Made by a program: the position numbers and the translations under genes
Notes under the pieces: model-generated
What the model was told of the DNA's origin: nothing
What the model saw: only the letters and a program-made list of their open reading frames with translations
Database searches by the model: none
Shown: in pieces, positions 1 to 10,476 of the stretch
How the letters are laid out: each line of letters starts with the position of its first letter
How positions within the stretch are numbered: the stretch's first letter is position 1
Assembly: GCF_009848505.1 (NCBI RefSeq)
Contig: NZ_WWDL01000022.1
Span: 37,260-101,259, forward strand
Source of the DNA: Muricoccus harenae
GTDB lineage: Bacteria; Pseudomonadota; Alphaproteobacteria; Acetobacterales; Acetobacteraceae
Direction: 5' to 3'
Length of the DNA: 64,000 nt

Positions 1-418
1 TGCGGCTCGTCGGCTATCTCGCCCGCACCCAGGCGACCGATCCGCGCGCCGTCACCACCACCGAGATCTTCGATGCCGCCACCATCGGCGGCGCGAAGGC
101 ACTGGGGCGCGACGACATCGGCCGCCTTGCCGCCGGCTGTCGCGCCGACATCGTGCTAGTGAATGCCGAGCATCCTATGATGCGCCCCGGGCGGGACCCC
201 ATGCGCAGCCTCGTCTATGCCGCTGGCGACCGGGCACTACGCGACGTGTATGTGGACGGGCAACTCGTCGTGAAGGACGGGATGGTGCTGACCATGGATT
301 ACGAGCAGGCCGCCGCGCATCTGCACGAGGCGCAGAAGCGCGTTCTGGATAACGCGCCTTCCCAGGATTGGGCGCACCGGCCGGTGGACAAGATCAGCCC
401 GCCCAGCTTCCCCTGGGC

Positions 419-422
<4 letters not shown>
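1..422 (+). CDS. Amidohydrolase, C-terminal fragment (cut by window edge)
   Basis: The reading frame is open from base 3 to the TGA at 420-422, giving about 139 residues of a protein that starts outside the window. The fragment has the end of a metal-dependent hydrolase of the TRZ/ATZ/guanine deaminase type: an [15 protein letters not shown] helix, then [15 protein letters not shown], then a [12 protein letters not shown] strand pair, which is the small composite beta-domain typical of cyclic amidohydrolases. The metal ligands would lie upstream and cannot be checked. The stop overlaps the next ATPase gene by ATGA, so it probably forms an operon with an Opp/Dpp-type importer; the imported compound may be its substrate. 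Family is fairly sure, substrate unknown. Confidence 0.8.
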
Positions 423-1419
<997 letters not shown>

Positions 1420-1423
<4 letters not shown>

Positions 1424-2514
1424 ACAACGCTCCGCTCCTTGAGGCCGTTGGCGTCGCCAAGCACTACCCGGTGAAGAAGGGACTGATCGTCGCGAGGCAG
1501 GTCGGCGCCGTACGCGCCGTGGATGGCGTGTCCTTCGCCCTACACCGTGGCGAGACGCTGGCGCTGGTAGGGGAAAGCGGCTGCGGCAAGTCCACTACCG
1601 CGCGCCTCGTCATGCGCCTGATCGAACCCTCCGCCGGCAATGTCCTCTTCCGCGGTGAGGATGTGACGAAGGTGGGCGGAGCGAAGCTGCGCGCGCTGCG
1701 GCGCCATCTCCAGATCGTCTTCCAGGACCCTTACGCCAGCCTCAATCCGCGGTCGACCGTGGCGGATGCCATTGCCGAGCCGATGACCGTGCATGGAATC
1801 GGCGATAACGCCTCGCGCCGTGAGCGCGTGGCGGAATTGCTGCGCCTGACCGGCCTGCGCCCCTTCCACGCCGATCGCTACCCGCATGAGTTCTCCGGCG
1901 GGCAGCGCCAGCGCATCGGCATCGCCCGCGCGCTGGCGGTGGAGCCGGAGGTGGTGGTCTGCGATGAGCCTGTCTCGGCGCTCGACGTGTCGATCCAGGC
2001 GCAGGTGGTGAATCTGCTGCGGGATCTGCAGCAGCGCCTCGGCCTGTCCTACCTGTTCATCGCGCATGACCTGGCGGTGGTGAAGCATGTCGCCGATCGC
2101 GTGGCGGTGATGTATCTCGGCCGCATCGTCGAGGTGGCGCCGAAGCACGAGCTCTTCTCGAATCCGCGCCATCCCTATACACGCGCGCTGCTCGCCGCCA
2201 TTCCGCGCCCGGATCCCTCCCGCCGCGGCGGCGTCACGCCACTGGGCGGCGACCTGCCCAGCCCGCTGGCCATCCCGAGCGGCTGCCGCTTCCACACGCG
2301 CTGCCCCGTGGCGCAACCGAAGTGCAAGGAACTGGACCCGCCGCTGCGCGAGATCGCGCCCGGCCATACCAGCGCCTGCCATTTCGCCGAGGACCTCCCG
2401 CGCTTCAATGCGGAGGCGGGGACAGGCGTCGCACCCATCGCGGCGCGGCGGCTGGCGGCCTATGCGGCGGCACTGGCCGCGCGGACGACGCCCGCCATCG
2501 CTCCGGTGGCCTGA
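1420..2514 (+). CDS. Opp/Dpp-type ABC transporter ATP-binding protein (F subunit)
   Basis: A 364-residue partner of the preceding ATPase; the two would form a heterodimeric motor. Walker [11 protein letters not shown] is at about 51-60, followed by the Q-loop [12 protein letters not shown], the signature [15 protein letters not shown] and Walker [12 protein letters not shown]. The OppF-type C-terminus with GCRFHTRCP is present, then about 40 extra Ala/Arg-rich residues at the end. Start and upstream stop overlap as ATGA, so translation is coupled. Substrate cannot be read from the ATPase; the neighbouring amidohydrolase and alcohol dehydrogenase suggest a catabolic compound rather than plain peptides, which is inference. 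Confidence 0.9.
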
Positions 2515-2581
2515 CCAGGGGCATTGTCCGCCCCGTCGGCACGCCGCAGGATGCGCGGCAAAGGTCACGGGAAACGCATCC

Positions 2582-3766
2582 ATGCTCGTCTCTCTCCTCG
2601 CGCCGCGGCTGATCCTCTCCGGCGGAGGGGCCGTCTCGAAGGTGGCGGAGGTGCTGGCGCAGTTCGGCCTCTCGCGCCCGCTGGTCGTCACCGATCCCTG
2701 GATGGCCTCCTCCGGCACGGTGGATCGCTGCCTTGCCCCGCTGCGCGAGGCGGGGATCACCCCCGGCGTCTTCCACGACACGGTGCCTGACCCCACCGAC
2801 ACCGTGGTGGAGGCGGGCGTGCAGGCCTTCCGCGCCGGGGATTATGACTGCCTCATCGGCTTCGGCGGCGGCAGCCCGATGGACACGGCCAAGGCCATGG
2901 CCATTCTCGCCGCCGCACCCGAAGGCACGCATATCCGTGCCTACAAGGTGCCCGCCCAGGCCAACCGCGGCGCCGTGCCCATCATCTGCATTCCCACCAC
3001 CGCCGGCACGGGCAGCGAGGCGACTCGCTTTACCGTCATCACCGACACGGCGAATGACGAGAAGATGCTTATCGCCGGCCTCGGTGCCCTGCCGCTGGCG
3101 GCCATCGTGGACCACCAGCTCACCTGGACCGTGCCGCCCCGCACCGTCGCCGACACCGGCATCGACAGCCTCACCCATGCGCTGGAGGCCTTCGTCAGCC
3201 AGCGCGCCAATCCCTTCAGCGACGAATTTGCGCGCAATGCCATGCGGTTGATCGCGCCGAATCTCCGCCGCGCCTATGCCGATGCCGCGAAGGGCGGCGG
3301 CGAGCGCGACGAGGAAGCGCGGGAGGCGATGATGCGCGGCGCCACCCTGGCAGGCCTTGCTTTCTCCAATGCCTCCGTGGCGCTGGTTCATGGCATGTCA
3401 CGCCCGATCGGCGCGCATTTCCACGTCCCGCACGGCCTTTCCAACGCCATGCTGCTGCCGGCCGTCACCCGTTTCGGCCTGCAGGCCGCGTTGCCGCGCT
3501 ACGCGGAGGCAGCGCGCGTCATGGGGATTGCCGGGGACGGGGAGGGAGACCAGTCCGCCGCAGTCCGCCTCGTGGAGGAGCTCGAGGCCCTGAACCATGA
3601 GCTGAACGTTCCCACCCCCGCCGCCTATGGCATCGACGCGGCTCGCTGGGACGGGCTGCTGGAGACGATGGCGGCCCAGGCCCTGGCCTCGGGCAGCCCG
3701 GCCAACAATCCGCGCGTCCCGGATGCGGCGGAGATCGTTGCGCTGTATCGTGAGGTCTATGCCTGA
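2582..3766 (+). CDS. Iron-containing alcohol dehydrogenase
   Basis: A 394-residue cytoplasmic NAD(P)-dependent dehydrogenase of the group III (FucO/4-hydroxybutyrate dehydrogenase) family. The nucleotide-binding loop GGGSPMDTAKA and the TTAGTGSEAT motif are clear. The metal site is represented by DSLTHALEAF, HGMSRPIGAHF and HVPHGLSNA, which supply the conserved acid and histidines. Length is typical. The ATG at 2582 is preferred over longer versions because homology begins there. It lies 67 bases after the ATPase and probably belongs to the same operon. Its last bases overlap the sigma factor start. The substrate is unknown. Confidence 0.9.
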   Translation: MLVSLLAPRLILSGGGAVSKVAEVLAQFGLSRPLVVTDPWMASSGTVDRCLAPLREAGITPGVFHDTVPDPTDTVVEAGVQAFRAGDYDCLIGFGGGSPMDTAKAMAILAAAPEGTHIRAYKVPAQANRGAVPIICIPTTAGTGSEATRFTVITDTANDEKMLIAGLGALPLAAIVDHQLTWTVPPRTVADTGIDSLTHALEAFVSQRANPFSDEFARNAMRLIAPNLRRAYADAAKGGGERDEEAREAMMRGATLAGLAFSNASVALVHGMSRPIGAHFHVPHGLSNAMLLPAVTRFGLQAALPRYAEAARVMGIAGDGEGDQSAAVRLVEELEALNHELNVPTPAAYGIDAARWDGLLETMAAQALASGSPANNPRVPDAAEIVALYREVYA

Positions 3767-4307
3767 CACGAACCTCGCCCTGGACGCAGCCGGTCTGATC
3801 CGCGGCGTCGCGGCCGGGGAGGCCGGCGCGCTCCGGCGCCTCTATGACGCGCATTCCTCGCGGCTCTTCGGCATCGCAATGGCGATCCTGCGCGACCGCG
3901 ATGCGGCGGCCGATGCGTTGCATGATGCCGTGCTCAAGATCGCCGGCCGAGCCGTCCAGTTCGACCCGTTGCGCGGCGAGGCTGGCGCCTGGCTCGGCGC
4001 CATAGTCCGCAATGCCGCCCTGGACCTCGCCCGCGCCCGTGGGCGCGAGACCCCGATCGACGACCCCAGCCTCGGCGATACCGCGGTGGCACCGGAGGCG
4101 CTGGAGCGTCTGGCCGAAGCGCAGGAATCCGTGCGCCTGCGCGACTGCCTCGCTGCGCTGGAGGCAAATAACCGCGAAGGGATCGTCCTTGCCTTCGTCC
4201 ACGGCCTCTCCCATGCGCAGATTGCCGCACGGCTGGAGATGCCGCTGGGCACGGTGAAGGCCTGGATCCGCCGCGGCCTCGCGCGGCTGAAGGGGTGCCT
4301 CGCATGA
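3759..4307 (+). CDS. ECF-type RNA polymerase sigma factor
   Basis: A 182-residue sigma-70 family factor. Region 2 is visible in LRRLYDAHSSRLFGIAMAIL followed by a DAADALHDAVLKI helix, and region 4 in ALEANNREGIVLAFVHGLSHAQIAARL with the recognition helix LGTVKAWIRRGL. The ATG at 3759 has GAGGT just upstream and overlaps the dehydrogenase stop. The next gene is an anti-sigma factor joined by ATGA, the usual autoregulated pair. Expression is probably coupled to the dehydrogenase by translation, although a promoter inside that gene is possible. Confidence 0.92.
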   Translation: MPDTNLALDAAGLIRGVAAGEAGALRRLYDAHSSRLFGIAMAILRDRDAAADALHDAVLKIAGRAVQFDPLRGEAGAWLGAIVRNAALDLARARGRETPIDDPSLGDTAVAPEALERLAEAQESVRLRDCLAALEANNREGIVLAFVHGLSHAQIAARLEMPLGTVKAWIRRGLARLKGCLA

Positions 4308-4987
4308 TCCCCGCCGATCCGGAGGCGCTGGACTCCCTCGCCGCCGAGCATGTGCTCGGCACCCTTGACGCCAGGGAGGCTGCCGAGGTCGCCCGCGCCA
4401 TTCCCTTCAACGCACCCCTGCGCGAAGCTGCCGCCGCCTGGGAGGCCCGGCTCGCCCCACTTGCCGGCCTTTCCCTGCCCGAGGCGCCCCCCGCCGAATT
4501 GTGGGACCGGATCGAGGCCTCACTCGCCGCACGTGGTTCGGCGCCCGCCGGGCCGTTGCGTCCATCCCGGCTCTGGAAGGCCTGGGCGGCTGGTGCCACC
4601 GCGGTTGCGGCCGGGTTAGCTGCCTTCCTCATCCTGCGCCCCGCCGAGCCCGCCCGGATGATGACGGTGCTCCTCACCAGCCGCGACCAGCCGGCCTGGC
4701 TCGTGGAGAGCGAGGGCGGCGGGCTGCGCCTCGCCAGCCTGAACCCCCGCGCCGTGGAGCCCGGCCGTGTTCAGCAGCTCTGGGCCCTGCCGCCCGGAGC
4801 AACTGCGCCCATTTCGCTTGGGCTGATCCCCGCAAGCGGGCAGGCCAGCGTCGCGCCCGGTCTCGTGCGGCCGCAGCCGGGCATGTTGATCGAGATCACG
4901 CTGGAGCCACCGGGCGGGTCCCCGACAGGGCGGCCGACGGGGCCCATCCTGTTCATCGGGCGCCTTGCACCGGCGCGGCCGTCTTAG
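4304..4987 (+). CDS. Anti-sigma factor (RskA/ChrR-like)
   Basis: A 227-residue membrane protein that should hold the preceding sigma factor inactive. The N-terminal part has the anti-sigma helix pattern LAAEHVLGTLDAREAAEVAR; a single hydrophobic segment near 105-120 (WAAGATAVAAGLAAFLIL) separates it from a periplasmic RskA-type C-terminal domain with VQQLWALPPG and PTGPILFIGRL. No CxxC or HxxxC zinc motif is visible, so a redox-zinc mechanism is not supported. Start at 4304 overlaps the sigma stop as ATGA and has GAAGGGG eight bases upstream; a GTG at 4295 is an alternative. Confidence 0.88.
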   Translation: MIPADPEALDSLAAEHVLGTLDAREAAEVARAIPFNAPLREAAAAWEARLAPLAGLSLPEAPPAELWDRIEASLAARGSAPAGPLRPSRLWKAWAAGATAVAAGLAAFLILRPAEPARMMTVLLTSRDQPAWLVESEGGGLRLASLNPRAVEPGRVQQLWALPPGATAPISLGLIPASGQASVAPGLVRPQPGMLIEITLEPPGGSPTGRPTGPILFIGRLAPARPS

Positions 4988-5199
4988 GAATTTTGCCTCG
5001 GGCGTTGCGGCGAGCGTCGGCATCTCCGGAACCGCGTGGCTTCGATAAAGGGGGCGTCGATAAAGAGCGTGTGCCAGCCGGGCTGCCCCGCGCTCTGTCG
5101 CGCTCGCGCTTTGGTGATGCTCGTCCCGGCGTCCAGACAGCATCGCGCCCCGTAGCGCCTGGGCGGGGCAAGGCGTCCCGCCCAAGCACGGAGAGACGC

Positions 5200-5979
5200 A
5201 TGCCCTGTTCCATCCACCGCCTTGCCCTGGCAGGTGCCGCCATCCTCGGCCTTTCAGTCGGGGCGGAGGCCGCGACCTTGATCGGCCTGACTGCCGAGGG
5301 CAGCCTGGTCAACATCGATACCGATACGCGCCGCGCTGCCGCCCCGGTCCGCGTGCGCGGCGCCGAGGGAAAGCTGCTGGGAATCGACATCCGCCCGGCC
5401 GACGGCAAGCTCTACGGAGTGACGGAGAGCGGGCAGGTCGTCACCATCGACTCGATGAGCGGTGCGGCCACGAAGGTAAGCCAGCTGAATGAGCGCTTCG
5501 AATCCGGCGGGCGCGCGGTGGTCGACTTCAACCCTGTGGCGGACCGCCTGCGACTAATGGGCAGCTCCGGCATAAATTTCCGCGTCAATGTGGAGAATGG
5601 GCAGGTCGTCCGCGACGGCCAGCTAAAGTACCAGCCGGGCACCCCGCTGGCGGATACAACGCCGCGCATCTCGGCCGGCGCCTATACGAACAGCATGATG
5701 GGCGCCTCGGCCACCATGCTGCTGACGGTGGATGCCGTGCTCGGCCAACTGAACCTACAGGCACCGCCGAATGACGGCGTGCAGCAGATGCGCGGCCGAA
5801 TCGGCGAAGGCGTCCCCGCAAGTGCAGCCTTCGACATCCTCACCGAGGGCACGACCAACACCGGGTACTTCCTGTCGGGCGGTGTGCTGCACACGATCAA
5901 TCTGGAGAACGGGATGCCGACGGCTCTTGGCCCGGTCGCTGGCAGCATGGAGGTGATCGACATCGCCGCGATGCGCTGA
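5200..5979 (+). CDS. Secreted DUF4394-type beta-propeller protein
   Basis: A 259-residue exported protein. Residues 1-24 form a signal peptide (ALAGAAILGLSVGAEA). The rest is made of short beta repeats of the form LIGLTAEGSLVNIDTDT, LYGVTESGQVVTIDSMSG and GYFLSGGVLHTINLENG, which matches the DUF4394 family. GGAGAG lies four bases before the ATG. It follows the sigma/anti-sigma pair after 212 bases, so it is a good candidate for the regulon target of that sigma factor; this is inferred from position. Biochemical function of the family is not known to me. Confidence 0.8.
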   Translation: MPCSIHRLALAGAAILGLSVGAEAATLIGLTAEGSLVNIDTDTRRAAAPVRVRGAEGKLLGIDIRPADGKLYGVTESGQVVTIDSMSGAATKVSQLNERFESGGRAVVDFNPVADRLRLMGSSGINFRVNVENGQVVRDGQLKYQPGTPLADTTPRISAGAYTNSMMGASATMLLTVDAVLGQLNLQAPPNDGVQQMRGRIGEGVPASAAFDILTEGTTNTGYFLSGGVLHTINLENGMPTALGPVAGSMEVIDIAAMR

Positions 5980-6056
5980 CGGCTAACGGCTAGGCGGCCG
6001 TGCGCTCCGCTCCGCGCTCAGTCCTTCGCGCGGCTGAGCGGACGCCGCGTGCCGCG

Positions 6057-6560
6057 TCAGGCGGCAGCCCAGGCCGGATGGGCCGCCGCCAGAAGGGGGC
6101 GGCCGACGGCGAAACCCTGCGGATGGTCAGCCCAGGCCCACGCGAGGCCTGCCACAGCGCGGCATCCGTCACCCCCTCGGCCGTTACCAGCATTCCCCGT
6201 GCATGGGCCATGGCGACCAGACGCTCGATCTCCGCCCTTGCGCGACGGCTGTGGCGCGTTGCGTCCACCAGATGCCGGTCCAGCTTGAGGCCGGTGAAGG
6301 GGAGGTCCAGCAACACGTCCCGGTTCTTTTCCAGGCTCATGTCGTCAATCCGGACGGGATGGCCCGCCTGGCGCAGGCGGGTCACGGCTGCGACGCCGCA
6401 TGCAGCGCGTCCCAGCCGGAGCTTCCGGGATGCGGCTCGCAGAGGAGTCCCAGCGGCGGGCGCCGAGGGCGGACCAACCAGGCCATGGCTTCGGACAGCG
6501 GCACGGCGCGGGCGGCGCCCCGATGAGGCGAAGCCCATCCTGGACGGCGGAAAGAAGCCC
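6057..6560 (-). pseudogene. Decayed EAL (cyclic-di-GMP phosphodiesterase) gene
   Basis: Reading the minus strand, pieces of an EAL domain C-terminal half occur in different frames. One frame gives PLGLLCEPHPGSSGWDALHA; after about 6395 the match moves to a frame with VTRLRQAGHPVRIDD, LPFTGLKLDRHLVD and VAMAHARGMLVTAEGV; after about 6130 it moves again to DHPQGFAVGRPLL with a stop at 6057-6059. The DD, KLDR and VTAEGV motifs are those of EAL phosphodiesterases, but the glutamate of the EAL signature and the N-terminal half are missing. At least two frameshifts mean no functional protein. It sits between the DUF4394 gene and the receptor gene, with nothing recognisable in the 180 bases upstream of it. 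Confidence 0.72.
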
Positions 6561-6742
6561 GGAATTCCGGATGACGGCGTGGATTTTGCCGTCTCTGTGA
6601 GCCTGATTGGCAGCCAGCGCACCTTCACGAACCGGTTCGACGGGCAAGTCCGGCCTACCGCGATGCCTGGGCCGGAGCATAGGGCCGGCCCAGGCAGGGC
6701 CCCAGAACACCCCTCTCGCGCTATCGACTTGCAAGTTTTCCG

Positions 6743-7711
6743 TCAGCCGCCGCTCACCTGCCAGGGCGAGGTTTCCCAGCGGCTGCGGAGCGTCACCAGG
6801 TCCTGGGTAATCAGCGCGCGCCACGCCGTCTCTTCGTGGAAGACCGGCAGAATGAAGCGGGCCTCCGCCTGGGCGAGGAACTCCGGATCGGCGGCGGCGG
6901 CGGCAAGGGCACGGGAGATGCGGGATGCCGCCTCAGGGGCAATGCTTGCCGGTACGGCGATCCCCCGGCGCAACCCCGCCTCGATCGCCAATCCGGCTTC
7001 GCGCAGGGTGGGGGTTTCGGGAAGCTGTGGATGCCGGGCGCGCGCGGCAATCGCGAGCACGGCCAGCTTACCCTCCCGCACGGGCATGACGCAGTCGGAG
7101 ATGGCAAGCATCGCTGCCTCGACATTGCCGGACATCGCCGCCTGCCTCGCCGCGGTGGCTGAGGGGAAGTGCAGGTGCTCCAGCGGCAGCTCGGTTCCAA
7201 GTTCGGCGGCGAGGATGGCGGCCGCGCTTACCGGCGGCGGCAGGGCCAGGGGCCTCCCACCGCTCTGGCTGCGCAGCGCCGCCAGCTCCGTGCCGGGCGG
7301 GGCGACCAGCGCCACCGGCTCCTCTGTCACGCTGCCGATGAAGCGCAGCCGATCGAACAGCGCGGTCGCATGGCGCTCCACCATGCGCGCCAGGAGGGAG
7401 GGCATGGGCGCATAAGCCATGACGGAGCCGTCGGTCGGCGCATCCGCCAGGTCGCGCATCACTGCGAGCCCGCCCTCGCCGACGCGATTCACCACCGCGA
7501 CCTGCACCTGCTTCATGTGTCGCTCGAGGAAGGGCGCGAAGCCGCGTACCCAGAGATCGGCGCCGCTGCCTCCCGCGGCCCCGACCAGCAGCGTGATGCT
7601 GCGCGGCCGCGTGCCCGGCGGCACATAGGGGTAGGAAAGCTGCGCCCAGGCCGTCCGCGAGCCAGCGGCGGCCAGGGGCAGGGCGCCGAGGAGGGCGCGC
7701 CGCCTTGTCAT
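6743..7711 (-). CDS. Tripartite tricarboxylate transporter receptor (Bug/TctC family)
   Basis: A 322-residue periplasmic solute-binding protein. The N-terminus MTRRRALLGALPLAAAGSR is a signal peptide with a twin-arginine look, cleaved near AWA. The mature part has the Bug fold features: ITLLVGAAGGSGADLWVR, PTDGSVMAYA, FIGSVTEEP and LPETPTLREAG. No TctA/TctB membrane genes are nearby, which is common for the very expanded Bug family in this group. Its ATG overlaps the secF stop as ATGA, so it is translated from the secDF message, an unexpected partner. Ligand unknown. Confidence 0.85.
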   Translation of the reverse strand: MTRRRALLGALPLAAAGSRTAWAQLSYPYVPPGTRPRSITLLVGAAGGSGADLWVRGFAPFLERHMKQVQVAVVNRVGEGGLAVMRDLADAPTDGSVMAYAPMPSLLARMVERHATALFDRLRFIGSVTEEPVALVAPPGTELAALRSQSGGRPLALPPPVSAAAILAAELGTELPLEHLHFPSATAARQAAMSGNVEAAMLAISDCVMPVREGKLAVLAIAARARHPQLPETPTLREAGLAIEAGLRRGIAVPASIAPEAASRISRALAAAAADPEFLAQAEARFILPVFHEETAWRALITQDLVTLRSRWETSPWQVSGG

Positions 7712-8721
7712 CCCCGCGGCCTTGCGGCGGTCGCAGCGGTCTTGGGCGCCTGCGCGCCCGACCTGCCCGCAGCGCCCGGTTTAGCCACGGCCTCGGTCCC
7801 GCGCCGCAGCCGGTTCTCCCCGAGGAAGAGCAGGATCGGCGCCGCGATGAAGATCGAGGAGGAGGCGGAGATGACGATGCCGAAGAGCATCGCCCAGGCG
7901 AAGCCCGCCAGTGTCTCGCCACCGAACAGGGCCAGCGGCAGCGCCGAGAGGAACAGCGTCATGGACGTGCCGAGAGTGCGGTTCAGCGTCTCGTTGATCG
8001 AGCGGTCGATCAGCTCGCGCAGCGGCATCGTCTTGAACTTGCGCAGGTTCTCCCGCATCCGGTCATAGACCACGACCTTGTCGTTGGCCGAGAAGCCGAT
8101 GATCGTCAGGATCGCCGCGATGGTCGTCAGGTTAAACTCGAGCCGGGTGACGGCGAGGAAGCCCACCACCTTGGTCGTATCGAGGATCAGCGTGACGATG
8201 GCGCCGATGGCGAACTGCCATTCGAAGCGGAACCAGATGTAGATCAGCATCGCGCCGAGCGAGATGCCGAGCGCGATCAGCCCACCCCGGAACAGCTCGT
8301 CCGAGACGCGGTTGCCCACCGCCTCGGTCCGCAGGATGCGCGCGCCGGGAGCCACCGTCTCGAGCGCGCCACGCACGCGGGAGACGGCCTGCTGCGTCGC
8401 GCCTTCCTCCCCCTGCACGGGCAGGCGGATCAGGACGGTGGAGGCGTCGCCGAATTCCTGGATGCCGACATCGCCGAGATTGAGGCCCGCGACGGCGCTG
8501 CGGAGCTGGCCGAGATCGGCGGGGCCCGGCGTGCGGGCCTCCATGATGATGCCGCCCTTGAAGTCGATGCCCTGTTCGAGCCCCGGATTGATGGCGAGGA
8601 TGACGGAGCCGATGGAGAGCACCGCCGAGACGACGAGCCCCATTACGCGCCCCTTCATGAAGGGGATGCGCGTGTCATCGGGCACCAGGCGGAAGAGAGG
8701 GCGGCGGAGGAAGCCGAACAT
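7708..8721 (-). CDS. secF: Protein translocase subunit SecF
   Basis: A 337-residue inner-membrane protein that works with SecD to drive late steps of protein export using the proton gradient. The family markers are GIDFKGG in the periplasmic domain, then transmembrane segments ending in GFSANDKVVVYDRMREN and NRTLGTSMTLFLSALPL. Six hydrophobic segments are visible. The ATG at 8721 is chosen because homology begins at MFGFLRRPLF; longer versions run into secD. It follows secD by 14 bases in the usual order. The Ala/Arg-rich C-terminal tail of about 30 residues is extra. Confidence 0.95.
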   Translation of the reverse strand: MFGFLRRPLFRLVPDDTRIPFMKGRVMGLVVSAVLSIGSVILAINPGLEQGIDFKGGIIMEARTPGPADLGQLRSAVAGLNLGDVGIQEFGDASTVLIRLPVQGEEGATQQAVSRVRGALETVAPGARILRTEAVGNRVSDELFRGGLIALGISLGAMLIYIWFRFEWQFAIGAIVTLILDTTKVVGFLAVTRLEFNLTTIAAILTIIGFSANDKVVVYDRMRENLRKFKTMPLRELIDRSINETLNRTLGTSMTLFLSALPLALFGGETLAGFAWAMLFGIVISASSSIFIAAPILLFLGENRLRRGTEAVAKPGAAGRSGAQAPKTAATAARPRG

Positions 8722-8735
8722 GGTTGTTCTCCCTC

Positions 8736-10343
8736 TCAGACCGGCAGCTCGCGCGGACGGCGCGCGCGGTACCACCAGGAGACGAACAGGCGGACGAGGG
8801 TGGTGGCGGTCCACATCTGCACGATGGTGCCGATGGCGACCGTGACGGCAAAGCCCTTCACCGGGCCGGAGCCGAAGGCATAGAGGCAAACCATGGCGAT
8901 CAGGTTGGTCAGGTTGCTGTCCATGATCGTGCCGGAGGCCTTGGTGAAGCCCATCTCCAGCGCCTGGATCGGAGTCCGCCCCGCCCGCGTCTCCTCGCGG
9001 ATGCGTTCATTGATGAGGATGTTGGCGTCGAGCGCCGTGCCGAGGGTCAGCACGATGCCGGCGATGCCCGGCAGCGTCAGCGTCGCCTGCAGCAGGGACA
9101 GCGCCGCCATCATCAGCATGATGTTCACCAGCAGGGCGATGTTGGCGAACCAGCCGAACAGGCCATAGGCAAAGCCCATGTAGAGGAAGACGAAGAGGGC
9201 GCCGACCGCGAGCGAGATCATGCCCGCCCGGATGGCATCCGCGCCCAGCTCCGGCCCGACCGTTCGCTCCTCCACCACCGTCAGGGGCGCGGGCAGGGCG
9301 CCGGCGCGCAGCAGCACGGCGATGTCGTTCGCGCTGCGTGCGTTGAAGCTGCCGCTGATCTGGCCGCTGCCGCCGATGATCGGCTCGCGGATCACCGGAG
9401 CGGTGATCACCTTGTCATCCAGCACGATGGCGAAGGGGCGGCCGACATTCTGCCGCGTCACCTCGGCAAAGCGGCGGGTGCCCACGCTGTCGAAGGTGAA
9501 GTTCACCACCCATTCGCCATTCCGGCTGTCCTGGCCCGCGCGGGCATCGGACAGGTTGGCGCCGTCCACCTCCACGCGGCGGCGCACGGCGTAGCGCTGG
9601 GCAGGCTGACCGTCCCGCGCCTCGCCGGAAAGGAACTGCACGCCCGGGGGCGGGGCGCCCGTGCCGTTCGGATTCGCATTCTCGTCCAGCAGGTGGAAGG
9701 TCATGCGGGCGGTGCGGCCCAGCAGGTCCTTGATCCGGTTGGGGTCCTCCACGCCCGGCAGCTGCACCAGAATGCGGTTCTGCCCCTGGCGGGCAATCAG
9801 CGCTTCGGACACGCCGGTTTCATCGATGCGGCGGCGGACGATCTCGATGGACTGCTCCACGGCGCCGGTGCCGCGCGCCACCAGGGCGGCGTCCGACAGG
9901 GTGGCGGTGACGGTGCCGTCCGGGCTGGTGGCGACGGTGATGTCCGGCTCGGTGGCGCCAGTGGCGGAGCCGCGGATCGGAACCGGGTTGGCCAGTTCCC
10001 GCAACTGGGCGGCGGCGGCCTCGGTCTGGGCCGGATCGCGCACGCGCAGCGTGAGGCGGCGGTTGTTCGGATCCGGCGACAGGTTCAGGTAGCCAATATT
10101 GGCAGTGCGCAGCCGTGTGCGGGCACCATCGGCCAGGCTTTCCACCCGCTCCCGCACCACCGCGTTCATGTCCACCTCCAGCAGGAGATAGGAGCCGCCG
10201 CGCAGGTCGAGGCCCAGCGAGATCTGCCGCGCCGCCCAGTCGGGCAGGGCCGAGCGGGGCACGAGATTCGGAACGCAAAGAAGCAGGCCCAAGGCGATAA
10301 CGCCCAGGATCGCGGCGACCTTCCACCGCGCGAAGTACAGCAT
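8736..10343 (-). CDS. secD: Protein translocase subunit SecD
   Basis: A 535-residue membrane protein. The N-terminal transmembrane segment (AAILGVIALGLLLCVPNL) is followed by the P1 periplasmic domain with ISLGLDLRGGSYLLLEVD, and the C-terminal bundle carries GALPAPLTVVEERTVGPELG and LTLGTALDANILINERIREE, the conserved proton-relay region. Length and order before secF are normal. yajC, often upstream, is absent here; the upstream region is divergent with an oxidoreductase gene, so the promoter lies in the 133 bases between them. Confidence 0.95.
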   Translation of the reverse strand: MLYFARWKVAAILGVIALGLLLCVPNLVPRSALPDWAARQISLGLDLRGGSYLLLEVDMNAVVRERVESLADGARTRLRTANIGYLNLSPDPNNRRLTLRVRDPAQTEAAAAQLRELANPVPIRGSATGATEPDITVATSPDGTVTATLSDAALVARGTGAVEQSIEIVRRRIDETGVSEALIARQGQNRILVQLPGVEDPNRIKDLLGRTARMTFHLLDENANPNGTGAPPPGVQFLSGEARDGQPAQRYAVRRRVEVDGANLSDARAGQDSRNGEWVVNFTFDSVGTRRFAEVTRQNVGRPFAIVLDDKVITAPVIREPIIGGSGQISGSFNARSANDIAVLLRAGALPAPLTVVEERTVGPELGADAIRAGMISLAVGALFVFLYMGFAYGLFGWFANIALLVNIMLMMAALSLLQATLTLPGIAGIVLTLGTALDANILINERIREETRAGRTPIQALEMGFTKASGTIMDSNLTNLIAMVCLYAFGSGPVKGFAVTVAIGTIVQMWTATTLVRLFVSWWYRARRPRELPV

Positions 10344-10476
10344 GGCCTGTTCGGCCCCCCGTTAAAAACTGGCAATCTGCCCTGGAAACAGGGGCGGAAC
10401 ATGCGGCCCGGCCGCCCCCGATGCAACCCTGGTGGTTCTTTGCTACAGGCCTCCGTCTTCGAAGGGGATCGGGCAT

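Noticed and set aside
5028..5058. GGAACC ... CGTC resembling an ECF promoter upstream of the DUF4394 gene
   Set aside because: The spacing is 21 bases instead of 16-17 and the motif is short; too weak to annotate.
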